From: Gnetum montanum
Lineage: Eukaryota; Streptophyta; Gnetopsida; Gnetales; Gnetaceae
Length of the DNA: 64,000 nt
Assembly (NCBI GenBank): GCA_015680685.1
Contig: MNCI01015542.1
Location: 62,842-126,841, forward strand
Reading direction: 5' to 3'
The notes under the pieces are model-generated. The model was given only the letters and a program-made list of their open reading frames with translations. It did not search any database and was not told the origin of the DNA. A program made the position numbers and the translations under genes. Below are positions 11,801 through 22,588 of the stretch, one piece after another (position 1 is the stretch's first letter; each line of letters opens with the position of its first letter).

Positions 11801-13593
11801 AATCTTTTTGGTGTCTACTTGTTCAACTATTAGAGTAGCCTCCTTCATCAAGCATGGTCTCTTGATCTTTGCCTTGGAAGGCCCCACCATTTTTTCAATG
11901 TAATAGTTAGCCTTGTTCATATCTCCAATGATGATTAGGGGACACTTTCCCATGCTATCACAAGAATAGTGCAACTACCCTAGATGGCCTTTGGTCATCA
12001 CTGAGTATAACTCATTGGTCCCCTATGGAGGATCCTATGAGCGAGTGGTTGCGAGCATGTGTTTCATCCAAGGCTTAGATAGATACTTATAATCTTGCAA
12101 TACCAAATGGTTGCTATCTCAAACCACCAAAAGCTCCATGAATCTTTGCAAGTACACTACAAAGAATGCGAAGTGTACGTGAGACCTCACTTGGAGGTTA
12201 TAACACAACCTAGTTATCTTTGCATGCTACTCTTGAACCTCACTTAGGAGGCCTAGTTGAACCTCATGCCTTCTTGTAGTACCTCCTTCATCATCCATGC
12301 TACTCTATTCTAAGGATTTTTCCTTGGGATAATAACTTTGAGAAGTCACATGCATGAAAGAGAGGGTAGAGCTCCTAGACCTCAAGCACATGGACATCCC
12401 TAATCAAGATCCCTTTATGAGATTGCATGGCTCACAACCACTTCTTGATCTCTTCTTTATGATTTTCCTCTTCATTGGCCTTATCAACAACTAATGAGCC
12501 ATTAGTGGTAAGGCCAAAGAGGTCAACAAAGAAGGCCACATTGAGGTCTAGGAGTACCCTCACTCTATGCACATAGGTGACAAAGTGGCAAACATCAATG
12601 CTAAAGGAGTCTATGATGGTGACCATTTTGGCCACTAGAATGCTTGGGCTAAGGGCTAAGAAAAGGTCCATCAACCTAGCACATGTGAGCCAATTGGTCA
12701 ATGCCTCTAAGACCTGATGGCACAACCAATGTTGTACCCCCTTCACATTATCGTATTTCATGATAAGGGTGGCCTCATTATGGCTTGTGGTGATCACTGT
12801 CACCTCTCTTGAAGCAACTGTAGCTACAACATAGGCAAAAACAATGCTAAAATCAAGCAAGGACAGGTTAATAAGTGCATGAGAGCAAGCATAAAAGCCA
12901 AACAATAAGCACCTATGTGGAACAAATGGTGTGTGTGATGAAGGTATTGGCACAACTGGATCCTTGAAGTTGGGCTTATCACTAGCCCATCCCTCATTAA
13001 GCCAATCATAGTTCTTGCACACTCGAATGCCTTCAAGTACTGGGTAGGATATTTCTTTAGATCTTCTCCCACTTTCTTAAGTATGGCCTCCCAAAAGTTT
13101 AAACTAGAGGAGAATACCTCTAGGGTAGTGCAGGTCAAAGAAAGAGCCTCTTTTTCATTGTGGAGTCCTTGATCATCAACTTTGAATCTGGCATTAGGCA
13201 TGAGCACTTAGTGGTTAGCCAAACTTATCATGGATTAATAATAAGAAACACAATGCAAAATCATGAAAGCACTTATCTTCCAGAGTAGTATACCATTCTA
13301 GGTGGGTTTTGGAATAGAGTATGCACATGTAGAGCAACGAAGAGGGTGTTTCTCTTATTATAATAAAATAACTTTGGCATTCTCTAGAGCTTGGATAAGG
13401 GATGAGTGCCCTTGGTGCCTTGCCTTAAACCACCTGATTTGTCATCACTAGTCATGGGCTCATCAAATGTAAATCTCAATATGTCCTAGTTGGTCCCAAG
13501 AAATAATGTCTCAGTAATAGCTCCTATACCCCTCATTGCTAAGTGTGACCACATAATCATACTGAAGTGCTATAGCAAAAATGCTAGGAACAT
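8846..13593 (-). pseudogene. Multi-exon antisense gene of unknown function inside the Tat element
   Basis: On the minus strand at least nine exon-like blocks are separated by short introns. Approximate exons are 13593-13277, 13206-12913, 12823-about 12300, about 12180-11764, 11659-11438, about 11345-11205, 11115-about 10780, about 9410-9007 and 8923-8846 (stop TAA 8846-8848, preceded by KPPPPPSTNG). GT-AG introns at 12912-12824, 11763-11660 and 9006-8924 keep the reading phase. Introns are about 70-104 nt. One donor has GT changed to AT (13276). The product has a basic, charged segment (EEENHKEEIKKWL), an acidic proline-containing segment (VAPPQVEEKEAPKEEL) and a coiled-coil-like stretch (LQERVTSQDKKIEDLQ). 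I recognise no family. Stops (mostly TAG) mark it as decayed. An LTR copy splits it at 9459-10775. Confidence 0.6.
9459..10775 (+). mobile_element. Diverged LTR copy nested in the antisense gene
   Basis: Begins TGAAACACAACCAAATTTGGG, the same start as the 3' LTR at 21189, and follows that LTR for about 1.3 kb at roughly 70% identity by eye. The last 120 bp or so are missing. No purine tract precedes it and no retroelement coding follows it, so it is best read as a solo or truncated LTR of a related element. Exon-like blocks of the antisense gene lie on both sides. Confidence 0.65.
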
Positions 13594-15584
13594 GGATGCC
13601 TCAGGCTAAAACCATACCACCTAATGACCCACTCACATATCTAGTGCAAGCATGTTGGGCACAGGCTTGCTCATGTAGCAAAGAATGCTGACAAGCTCCA
13701 CAATGACTAAGATGGGCTTTAGCAATACTTTGCAACCTTAAGGCAAAAAATGTAGCATTAGTAAACACTAGATGCAAATTTTGGCAAAAAAATATTAAAT
13801 TACACTTAGCAAAATTAGCACAACATAGCATAAGTTAGAAAAAATATCCCAAGACCCCCTAGGCCTCGTGGGTATAGGATGTCAACATACACATTTGACG
13901 TGCTTGGTACTCATTGGGGTATAACACACTTTGCATGGAATTACAATTTTGTTTTGTATGTTTCACATATTTAACATTACTGCTCACACATTAGAATTTT
14001 GCATTTCACAAATTTAGCATTTTTGCACAAAATTTTCAAATTTTTTATAAGTCCAGGCAACGTAGTCTAAAAGGCTATGAACAAATTCTAACTCTGGGGT
14101 ACCTCTAGGAGCATAGTCCAAAAATCAAAAAATTTTGCTAACTCTGGAACCCCCAACTATGCTTTGGAAATTGTAGAGTGTAGTCCCAAATAAAAAATAA
14201 TAATTTTTTCTTACAGCCCTAACCTTGCCTTGCACCTTGTCATGGCACAAAAAATCAAAATAATCATACAAATGTGCCCTTAGCGCTGCCCCTTCCATAG
14301 CTCCCACAGTTAAGCACCCTCATCATAGGGTGCAATGCCTTATAGCCCTTGTGGCCTCTAGGCAATCACTACCCCACAATGTGTCATCATGGCCACCATT
14401 GATGCTTGTGTCCTTGCCCTTGCCTTGCTCCTAAAATTTCAAAAAATTTAAAACAAAAACATGATAGTCTCTTGTCACATCCCTATCCCTACGGTGGTCA
14501 TTTATGATCGATGTCAACATTTGTAATCCCCTGCCTCATGGAAAAAATAACAAAAATAGACCTTAGGATCCTTGACCACACTCCTGCCCCATGGCATGCT
14601 ATCTGGTTGCTATTGATATGCTTATTTTTGTCCATTATGCACACAAAAAATCCTCAAAAAAAAATTTGTAAGATCACATGCGCCTTGCCCTGCAAGCAAC
14701 AATGCTAGGGCTATTGCCAAACCTAAATCCCTTACACTGCACAAAATTTATTTCCTATGGTGAACCCTATGCATGTGGCTGGTTGTCCCAAGCTGCCACT
14801 GCCAGACCACTTCTCTTTGCTCTACACTTTTTTCCATCCCACTGCATTGCAAAAAGAATTTGTTTTCAAACAAATCCCTATAAACCCTCCATGCCTGTTG
14901 CCTTTTTCTTTCTTTTTCTAGTGGCCATATTGACCATCGCAAGATGAACCCTTATGTCCACACTCATCACCAAAATGTGTTAAGCTAAAACCCCTCACCT
15001 TACAAACCCTTGCATGTGTGTGCACTCTCACCCTAGTTGTGGTGCTACCATAGCCATAGTAGTGGCAGCCCGTACCACAACAAGGCACCACTAGAACCAA
15101 ATCCAAAGCCCCAAATGCCCAAGTGTAGGAAAAGCATAATAAAAGAAAAGGAGGAGAGCGTAGTCAAGGTACTTGGAAAATGGTGGTACCTTTTTCTCTT
15201 CCATGCATGCCCGCGGTAGGCATCCCTAGAGTTATACTAGCATGCTAGCATCCACTTTGGTGTGACATTCTAGCAACTATGCTCATACAAATGCACTATG
15301 CTATGGAAATTTTACATTTCAACTTTGACAATGGAAAATTTACCCAAGGTGAAACATGCTTTTATACCCCTAGGGACCACTTAATTTTTTACCTACCTTG
15401 AGACTACACTCAATAGTGCTGAGCATAGTTGGGTGGAAGTGTAGTTACCAAAGTTAGAAAAATTTTGATTTTTCTTCCTGTCTTTGGACTTAGAAAAATT
15501 TTGAATTTTTCTTGTCAACCAATGAGCACCCAAGCCAATTTCGCTTTTTCAATGCACCAAGCCTTGCTATAATGATGCATTTAG
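13594..15584. other. Non-coding part of the Tat element, nothing recognised
   Basis: AT-rich with short open frames on both strands but no coherent domain. The minus-strand frame just above 13593 may be an upstream exon of the antisense gene, but I could not establish it. AAAAATTTTGC-type runs recur near 14130 and 15490. Confidence 0.4.
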
Positions 15585-15690
15585 TACATATCATGGTCTA
15601 CTAAGACCTTAAACTAGTACTTCACAGTCTGCTAAGACCTTAAATTGGCAAACCCATGGTCAGTTGAGGCTTAAAACTAGCCCATTCATC
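15585..15690 (+). repeat. 31-bp tandem array, copy 2 (about three units)
   Basis: Three units of the pattern tggtctactaagaccttaaa plus about eleven bases, the same monomer as at 8280-8640 and 19250-19695. It sits just upstream of the candidate splice acceptor. Confidence 0.6.
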
Positions 15691-15816
15691 CCTTGCCTTT
15701 TAAAATCACATTTTCATATTTAGGAAAATTTTATTACATTTTTTTCCTTCATTTTGTGCATATTTCACTCATTAAGATAGGTGCAACTTAACATTTTTCT
15801 AATTTTTTTTTTGCAG

Positions 15817-17460
15817 GATTATTGCAAGATTTTCAACATGACTATGTGTGAGCATCTTCACTTACCTCTAGTCCTAACTAGGCCCGATGGTGATCTCATG
15901 TGGTGCATTTACTTACAATGCCTAAACCTTAAGCTCATAGCCTATGATGAATACATAACATTTATAGAGGCATCGCTAGATTGGCTAAACTATCTAGTTA
16001 GGTCTATAGACCTAGAGGTAGGTGACGTCACTAAGGATTCCCTCATTGAAATCCTTGTAGAACATCTTATGGTGAGGTAAAAACATTGTAACTTAGTTCT
16101 TTGTTAGAACCTTAACATCCCCAAAACATTGCAAAAGTACTTAACAATAACACCAAGACATTCACATAGTCTTACAAAGACATGCTAGGCTTAGATCCTC
16201 GCATAGTGCAACATAATCCTTAATCCCAACATAAAACCAGTTAAGTAGAAAGCTTACAAGGTTAGGCCTAAGGTGGAATTGGAAGTTCACAATGAAATCA
16301 CTAAGCTCTACAACGTCAGTTTCATCTGGGCTATTGACTACATAAACTAGGTCTCCAACATCATGGTTGTACCCAAGAAGAATGAAAGTATATGCATTTG
16401 CATAGAATTTTGGGACCTAAACAAGGAAACCATTAAATATAATTTCCCATTGCCTAGTATTGATCAATTGGTTGATACTACAATTGGTCATGTCTTTTTG
16501 TCCTTTATGGATAGGTTCTTGAGTTACAATCATATTTGGATTAACCTAGAGCGCTAGCTCAGTACTACCTTTATGATCCCTTGGGGTACATTTTACTATA
16601 CCATGATGTCCTTTGGGCTAAAAAATGTAGGAGTGATTTAGCAATTAGCCATGATGTACATATTTAGTGATTACCTATTCAGTCTCCTTAATAATTACGT
16701 TGATGATATAGCGGTTAAGTCCAAGGCATCATACAACCACATAGATGATTTAGACCTTGTACTCAAATGTTGTTTGAAGCATGAACTTAGGTTAAATCCT
16801 AAGAAATGTGTCTTCAACATCAAGATGGGCCACATGCTAGGTTTCATAGTATCTGAAGTAAGCATACATGTAAACTCCAATAAGGTTGAGGCTATTATCA
16901 ATTGACGTATGAGGGTTACAAGGTAGATTGCAATTCATTCGTCAATTTATCACATGGTTAACTAACAAGTTGCAGCCAATGCAACAATTGCTTTAAAAGG
17001 GAGTCCACTTTAAGTGGATATCTCAATGCTAAGAGTCATTTGACAACCTTAAATAAGAGCTAGATCAACTTCCAATTGTCTATCCTTTGTAAGAAGATAA
17101 ACCATTCTACAATCTACCTTGCTACCTCAGACGTGTCCATTGCTTCTCTTCTTTATCAAAAGTGAGACAATGGCACCAAGGTCCCAGTATAATACCTAAT
17201 CCATGCATTAGTTTCCTATGAAGCAAAGTATAATAACATGGAGAAGAATTGCCTTACCTTGGTCTTTGCACATAAGAAGTGGAGGCATTACCTTTTTCAT
17301 AGGCAAGTCAACATCATCTGGAAAATCAATGTACTTTGAGCCATTACAACGAATATCTACAAGAGCAATTACATTGCACATTGGAAAGTAATAATCATAA
17401 TGTTTGACCTAAATTACATTACATAAGCATGAACTAAAGGTCAAACAATAGCCACACAAC
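15817..17460 (+). pseudogene. Reverse transcriptase and first RNase H of the Tat-like element (decayed)
   Basis: RT copies element RNA into DNA and RNase H removes the RNA. After an open stretch (15781-16080) comes the pre-RT motif SYKDMLGLDPRIVQH near 16170. RT proper runs about 16360-16905: VVPKKN, then DLNKETIKYNFPLP, then SFMDRF (motif A) and NNYVDDIAVKS (active-site VDD intact, near 16700), then LNPKKC. A gypsy-type RNase H follows at about 17100-17420 (YLATSDVSIASLLYQK, then MEKNCLTLVFAHKKWRHY). Stops and frame changes occur throughout. Confidence 0.75.
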
Positions 17461-17559
17461 TTACTGCTTCTCCAATCAATAATGAAGCAATGATAGATTT
17501 GAAATTTCTAGATGGGCATGTCACTAGCATAAGTCAAGTGCTTGATAACTTCAAGGAAC

Positions 17560-18116
17560 TTTTACACTTTAATGGTGCTTTAACCTCTCAATGGGGTAGT
17601 GTTTCTATCATAATCATGTTCCCCTCTAGGGATATTTTACCCTTCGTATACCATTTTGCATTCCCATGAACTAACAACATGGAAAAGTATGAGGGTCTTC
17701 TCCAGGGTATCTTGGCAGCTCATGACCTAGGAATATAGAACCTAGTAATCCAAGGTGATTCACAACTAGTTGTCAACAAGGTTATAGAGGTTTATGCTTG
17801 TAAAGCTCAACACTTAAAACCTTACTGTGATCTGGTGAAGCACCTACTTAAGCAATTTGTAACTACTGATGTTTATCATATCCCTTGGAACAAAAATGCC
17901 ATTGTTGATGCATTAGCTATGTTAGCCTTAAGCATTACACATGAAATGTTTCATGAATTTCCCACTATGGTGGCGGATTGCACTATGCCCATCATGCAAA
18001 CAATCGACATTGCACCTATAGCCACAGTAAGCACAAACCATGTAGTAGATTGGTACAAAGATATCAAGTTGTACCTTCTACAAGGTGAATCTTTGCATCA
18101 TCTAACCATTGCTTAA
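17560..18116 (+). pseudogene. Second (archaeal-type) RNase H of the Tat-like element
   Basis: A second RNase H domain is a hallmark of Tat-clade elements. Seen here: HFNGALTSQWG (D of the usual DGA changed to N), TNNMEKYEGLLQGILAAHDL, GDSQLVVNKV (D kept), HIPWNKNAIVDALAMLA (final D kept). Open from 17835 to 18116 and broken by stops before that. It sits between the first RNase H and integrase, the usual order. Confidence 0.75.
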
Positions 18117-19218
18117 AACAATGCACTATGGACATGATCATGGTAGTACATCATCATGGGTGATAGCACACTATGCCATATATACTATGATGCCATACTG
18201 TTAACATGTGTTAGCAATAGTGAAGCACAAATGATCATTGAACAAGTCCATGAGTGACTCTGCAGAGGCCATATAGCACCTAGGGTGATGGCGGTGAAGA
18301 TCAGATGCTTAGGTTACTATTGGCCATACATGGAGCACAATTGCATCTCTAAGGTCATGATGTGCAACATGTGTCAATGGCATGATAATTTAATGCATGT
18401 GTCACCCATTGAACTACATACAATGAAGATCACATGGTCATTATAATGTTGGGGGTTGGACATCATAGGACAGATAACACCTACGTCTTCCACAAGGCAT
18501 AGCTTCATCATAACCACAACTGAGTATTTTATGAAGTGGGTTGAGGCTATTACCCTTAGGAAGACTACATCATAGTAGGTTTGCAAATTCATATTTGACA
18601 ACATAGTCATGAATAACAAGCCACAGTTTAGCAATGTTGAGACCAAGGCCTTTTGTGCACGCTTTAGAATCAAACATTCCTTTTCATCATCCTACTACCT
18701 ATAAGTGAATGGCCAACTAGAGGCCACAAATAAGGTCATTGTCAATCTTTCAAAGAATATGCTTAGTTGTAGCAAATGGTGATGGCATGAGCAACTGATC
18801 TATGCACTTTAGGCCTATCCCATATGGGTCTAAAGTAATCTTGCCTCTTGAATTGTAGGTTTCATCGCTCCATGTAATCCTCTCAAGCTTCATGAACGAG
18901 GCTCAAAATGATGAGTTGAGAATCATGGATCTTAACTCAATAGAGGAGGAGTGCATGCAAATGCTTAGTCAAATTGAGCAGTACCAACAAATGTAATGGT
19001 AGAAACATTGTTATAATTGGCATCAGTGCCCAATCAAGAAAGGTAACTTGGTCCTTAAGGCCATTCATGAATCCATGGAAAAATTCTTAGACAACTTGGA
19101 AGGGCCTTTCTTGGTCGTCAAAGCCTATGGAAATGGATCATTCAAGCTTGTTGACCATGACGGCAATGAATTTTTCAATCTGGTAAACCACTCGTATTTG
19201 AAGTCATACTACACATAG
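18117..19218 (+). pseudogene. Integrase of the Tat-like element (decayed)
   Basis: Integrase would insert the DNA copy into the host genome. The reading changes frame several times. The first catalytic aspartate is in LDIIGQITPTSS (near 18455). The second sits in NNKPQF, where D is changed to N (near 18610). The glutamate is in NGQLEATNKVI (near 18710). The C-terminal part near 18895-19218 is well preserved (PFLVVKAYGNGSFKLVDHDG, then NHSYLKSYYT and a stop). The D-to-N change alone would inactivate the enzyme. Confidence 0.7.
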
Positions 19219-19249
19219 CATGTAACACTTCATCAATGATAAAGAAAGG

Positions 19250-19695
19250 TAAGCAGTAGTCCGCTATGACTATAAACTAACAAAGATTAGTCTACTATGA
19301 CTATAAAATGGCACAGAATAGTCTGTTATGACTATAAACTAGCAAATAATAGTCCACTACAACTATAAACTAGCACAACATGTTTGCTACAACATTAAAC
19401 TGGCACCCACATCCATAGTTCACTATGACTATAAATTGGCATAGCATAGTCTGCTACAACTATAAATTAGCACAGATCATCCACTATGATGCTAAACTAG
19501 TGCATCTTGTCCTTGGGTTATGATGATAAACTAGCACAACATCCACCATCTACTACGATGTTAAATTGGCACACAACAATCTGCTAGGACTATAAGCTAG
19601 CATACCATGGTCTACCAAGAACTTAAACAATGCCCATGGGCTACTAGGACCCTAAACTAGCAAAGTATATGATCTACCAAGACCCTAAACTAGGT
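19250..19695 (+). repeat. 31-bp tandem array after pol, about 14 units
   Basis: Units such as tagtctactatgactataaa plus about eleven bases repeat with a 29-38-bp period, drifting toward ctaccaagaccctaaacta at the end. Tandem arrays in the 3' untranslated region are known from Tat-clade elements. The same monomer recurs at 8280 and 15585. Confidence 0.8.
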
Positions 19696-21188
19696 TTATA
19701 GTTCAACACACATAATTCTATAGATAAGTAAGTAATAATACTTCCAACTCCATGCCATCTACCCACATCTTGTGGGTAGGGCAAGGGAATTGTAGTTCTA
19801 GAATGGATTTTATATCACCAAAAGAGGCGTCTAGAACATTTTCAGCATCACTGCCCTTTGGCATCTTGTTAATCTTCTATAGTTACCCTTGGAAATTTTG
19901 CTAACCTTCTAGAGCTCCTTCCATGGTCTTTTAAGGCTCTTGCCATGGTCGCTAGTACTACCAACCCTAGGCTACACCTGCAGCATTACTAGCCTTGAGT
20001 ATTTCATTATTTCTTGGAGCTCTCATCATCAACACAACTCTTTGAAATAATGTTAGCATTATGGCCCCCATATTCTTGCCAACTCTATTTGGCTCTTACC
20101 ATTGTTTATGAACTCGCCACCGGTGAGGCTGCTGGAGCTTTTGTAGCCTTCTCAGTTTGGCAGCTACACTGATTTTCCTACAGATGCTCTTCAAGCTCTT
20201 GTAACTAGTTCAGCTATTGTAGCACACTTGCATCTAGTATTTTTCTCTCATCTCATGTTATGTAGTTTTTTTCTTGCTCTCTTTGTGTTGTGTTTGTAGG
20301 ATGAAGCCTTAAAGGAAGTCATCTAGAGATGCATCCCATCACAGTGGCAAGTCACCACATTGCTTTGATGTGCACAATTAGGCTAGCTAAAATGCTTAGA
20401 AGTGCACATCCCTATTATTCCACTATCACTTGTTTGCATTTACCCATTTTACCTTGCATTTCCCTGCCTTCCCTTGCATCATCAAGATTATAAATTTCTC
20501 TAATGCACATGGCACCTTCTCTATGTCAGTCACTGACCCATAGCAGACATAACATAACTTGTCCCATGGGGAGCCTCTATGGGTTGGTCAAAGCCTAAGT
20601 GGATGTAATGCAACTCATCTTAGGGAGGAAACACCTATCATATAGCTATGACATATTTTCACTAAAGAAAATCCTATTAGATGGCACACAACCCACCTAA
20701 CAAAAAGCATCCTGCAACTAGCATCTTGCAATGTGCAAAACCCAAAGTAGGTTCACCACCCAGACAAAAAGCAAAAACACTAAGAAAAAAATCAAAAAAA
20801 GAAGATGGGGAAAAACATGTCCCAATGAAAAATTAGCAGAGTTCTAACTTCATAACTTTTAGGGGCAAGTATCTTAGTGCCTTGGACATTGACTCTCTCA
20901 CAAGAAATCCAACGAGGGATCACTATTTTGGCAACAAGTCACCTTGGTGTTGTATCTTGCAGCATTACACTATTTGCATTTTATGCTCTTTTTATTCCCT
21001 ATCACATTTCCTACATCCTTTATCCTTTATCTTTAGCATACCATTACCCTTAGCGCTCTTGAGCATGGTGAAGTGACATCTGGTTGGGTAGTGACAAGCA
21101 ATGTTGGTGTCAGGCTTGCTAAGGTGTTTTGCATTCTTTATCAATGTCTCTTGGGTTTCTTCTCAAGACATCAACAAAGAGGGGTAAA
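19696..21188 (+). other. 3' untranslated region and polypurine tract of the Tat-like element
   Basis: No coherent ORF. It ends in CAAAGAGGGGTAAA (21175-21188), a good polypurine tract directly before the TG of the 3' LTR. Confidence 0.6.
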
Positions 21189-22588
21189 TGAAACACCACC
21201 AAATTTGGGATCTTCGGTCTTAATGATAGATTTATCTACGTGTCAAAATCTGGCAAATTTTTCTAAGTGTTGAGACTACACTCCCCATTGCTAGGACTAC
21301 ACTCTAGAGCGTAGTTAGCATAGTTGACATAGATAACTTAGATTTTCTAAGTGTCTTGACTACGCTCTCCCTAATAGAACTATGCTTTAGAGCATAGTTA
21401 GCATTGAGATAAGTAGTTTTGCAAATTTTCCTAAGTGTCAAGCCAAAAGCTATCAAGTTGGCTTGGGATGGAAGAAACAATTTGGCAAATTTGCTACCTT
21501 CTGAGCCTCTGCTCCCTACTATGCTCTAGAGCATAGTTAGCATAGTCTGCATGGAGACATTAGTTTTTGCTAGATTTTCCTAAGTGTTTGGGCTACACTT
21601 TCTTTTCCAATAATACGCTCTAGAGCATAGTTTGCATAGTCTACACTAGACCTCATATTTTGGCAAAATTTGCCTAATTATGGGACTACACTCTAGAGCA
21701 TAGTTAGCGTAGTCATGTAGCACTATCTTCAAAAGCCTCTAAAACTCAACAAAGGCCTTCATATCAGCTCCAACATTCCTTTGACAAACAAGATCAACAA
21801 TTTTCATTTCTTTTGCAGCTCCCATTTGCCCCCAAATTGTACCTATGCTCAACACCACTTGAGAGAGTGGGCAACATAGTCTTAGAGCGTAGTCTCCAAA
21901 ACTGTATTGTTTTGCATTCTTTTTAGGTATATTGAAATCTATTTAGCACTCACACATGCAGTTTTGATAGCATAGTCATAGTTTGGTAATCTCACAAGCT
22001 CCATTGAAGCACACTAGAAGAGCACCATTTACTTCATTGGGAGCATAGTTGGGGGTAGCATAGTCCCAACTACCCCTTTGACACGTGGCACTTGATCTAT
22101 AATTGATGCTAACCTTAGCCTTATAAATATGCCAGTGCTTCACATTTTAGGGGTTGGCATTTGAAGAAATCAATTGGCATTCTAGCATTTGACAAACTTA
22201 GAGCTTATTTGGCATCCTTGCGTAGACACCATTGCATACCACAATAGCACCATTGCATACTGCCCAGCACATCGCCAACCACTGTAGCCCATAGGACACT
22301 ACAACAACTAATCTGGTAGGCTCAGATTTCACAATGGACATCAGTTTTCATAGCCCAAACACCTTGATATTATTACTATGCTACCTACTACACCTATTTG
22401 TACACCACATACCTCCTCACCTTTCTTTGCAATTAACTATGCTCCCCTCATTTAGGGTGGTGTTGCTCTCTCTCTCTCGCTCACACCTTACATATTTTTA
22501 GCATCTTCTTTCACATTCTAGCATTCTATTCATAGTTTTCATTGTTTTTTCATATTTTTGCATGTTTTCACCTAAGTTTTGCACTGCA
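21189..22588 (+). mobile_element. 3' LTR of the Tat-like element
   Basis: Starts TGAAACACCACC and ends TTTTGCACTGCA. Its U3 holds repeated blocks of about 95-100 bp, each with a TTTTCTAAGTGT motif followed by a copy of the palindrome CTATGCTCTAGAGCATAG (perfect at 21519-21536, near-perfect copies around 21297, 21385, 21612 and 21690). Confidence 0.85.

Larger units (their letters stand above)
7974..15816 (+). other. Candidate intron between protease and RT
   Basis: The donor AAG|GTGAGT (GT at 7974-7975) and a pyrimidine-rich acceptor TTTTTTTTTTGCAG ending at 15816 bracket a region with no plus-strand retroelement domains. Ogre/Tat-type elements are known to have an intron at this place, though usually a short one. 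Here the interval has been swollen by an antisense gene and a nested LTR. Reading phase across the junction could not be confirmed because both flanks are frame-damaged. Confidence 0.45.
2265..22588 (+). mobile_element. Tat-like (OTA clade) Ty3/gypsy LTR retrotransposon, about 20 kb, decayed
   Basis: The direct repeats 2265-3538 and 21189-22588 (about 85% identical by eye) bracket gag, protease, RT, a first RNase H, a second RNase H, integrase and a 31-bp tandem array. Two RNase H domains, tandem repeats after pol, a possible intron between protease and RT and great length are known for Tat/Ogre-type elements. Every domain carries stop codons. It also contains a multi-exon antisense gene and a nested LTR. 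Lineage naming is by motif reading and no phylogeny was run. Confidence 0.8.
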
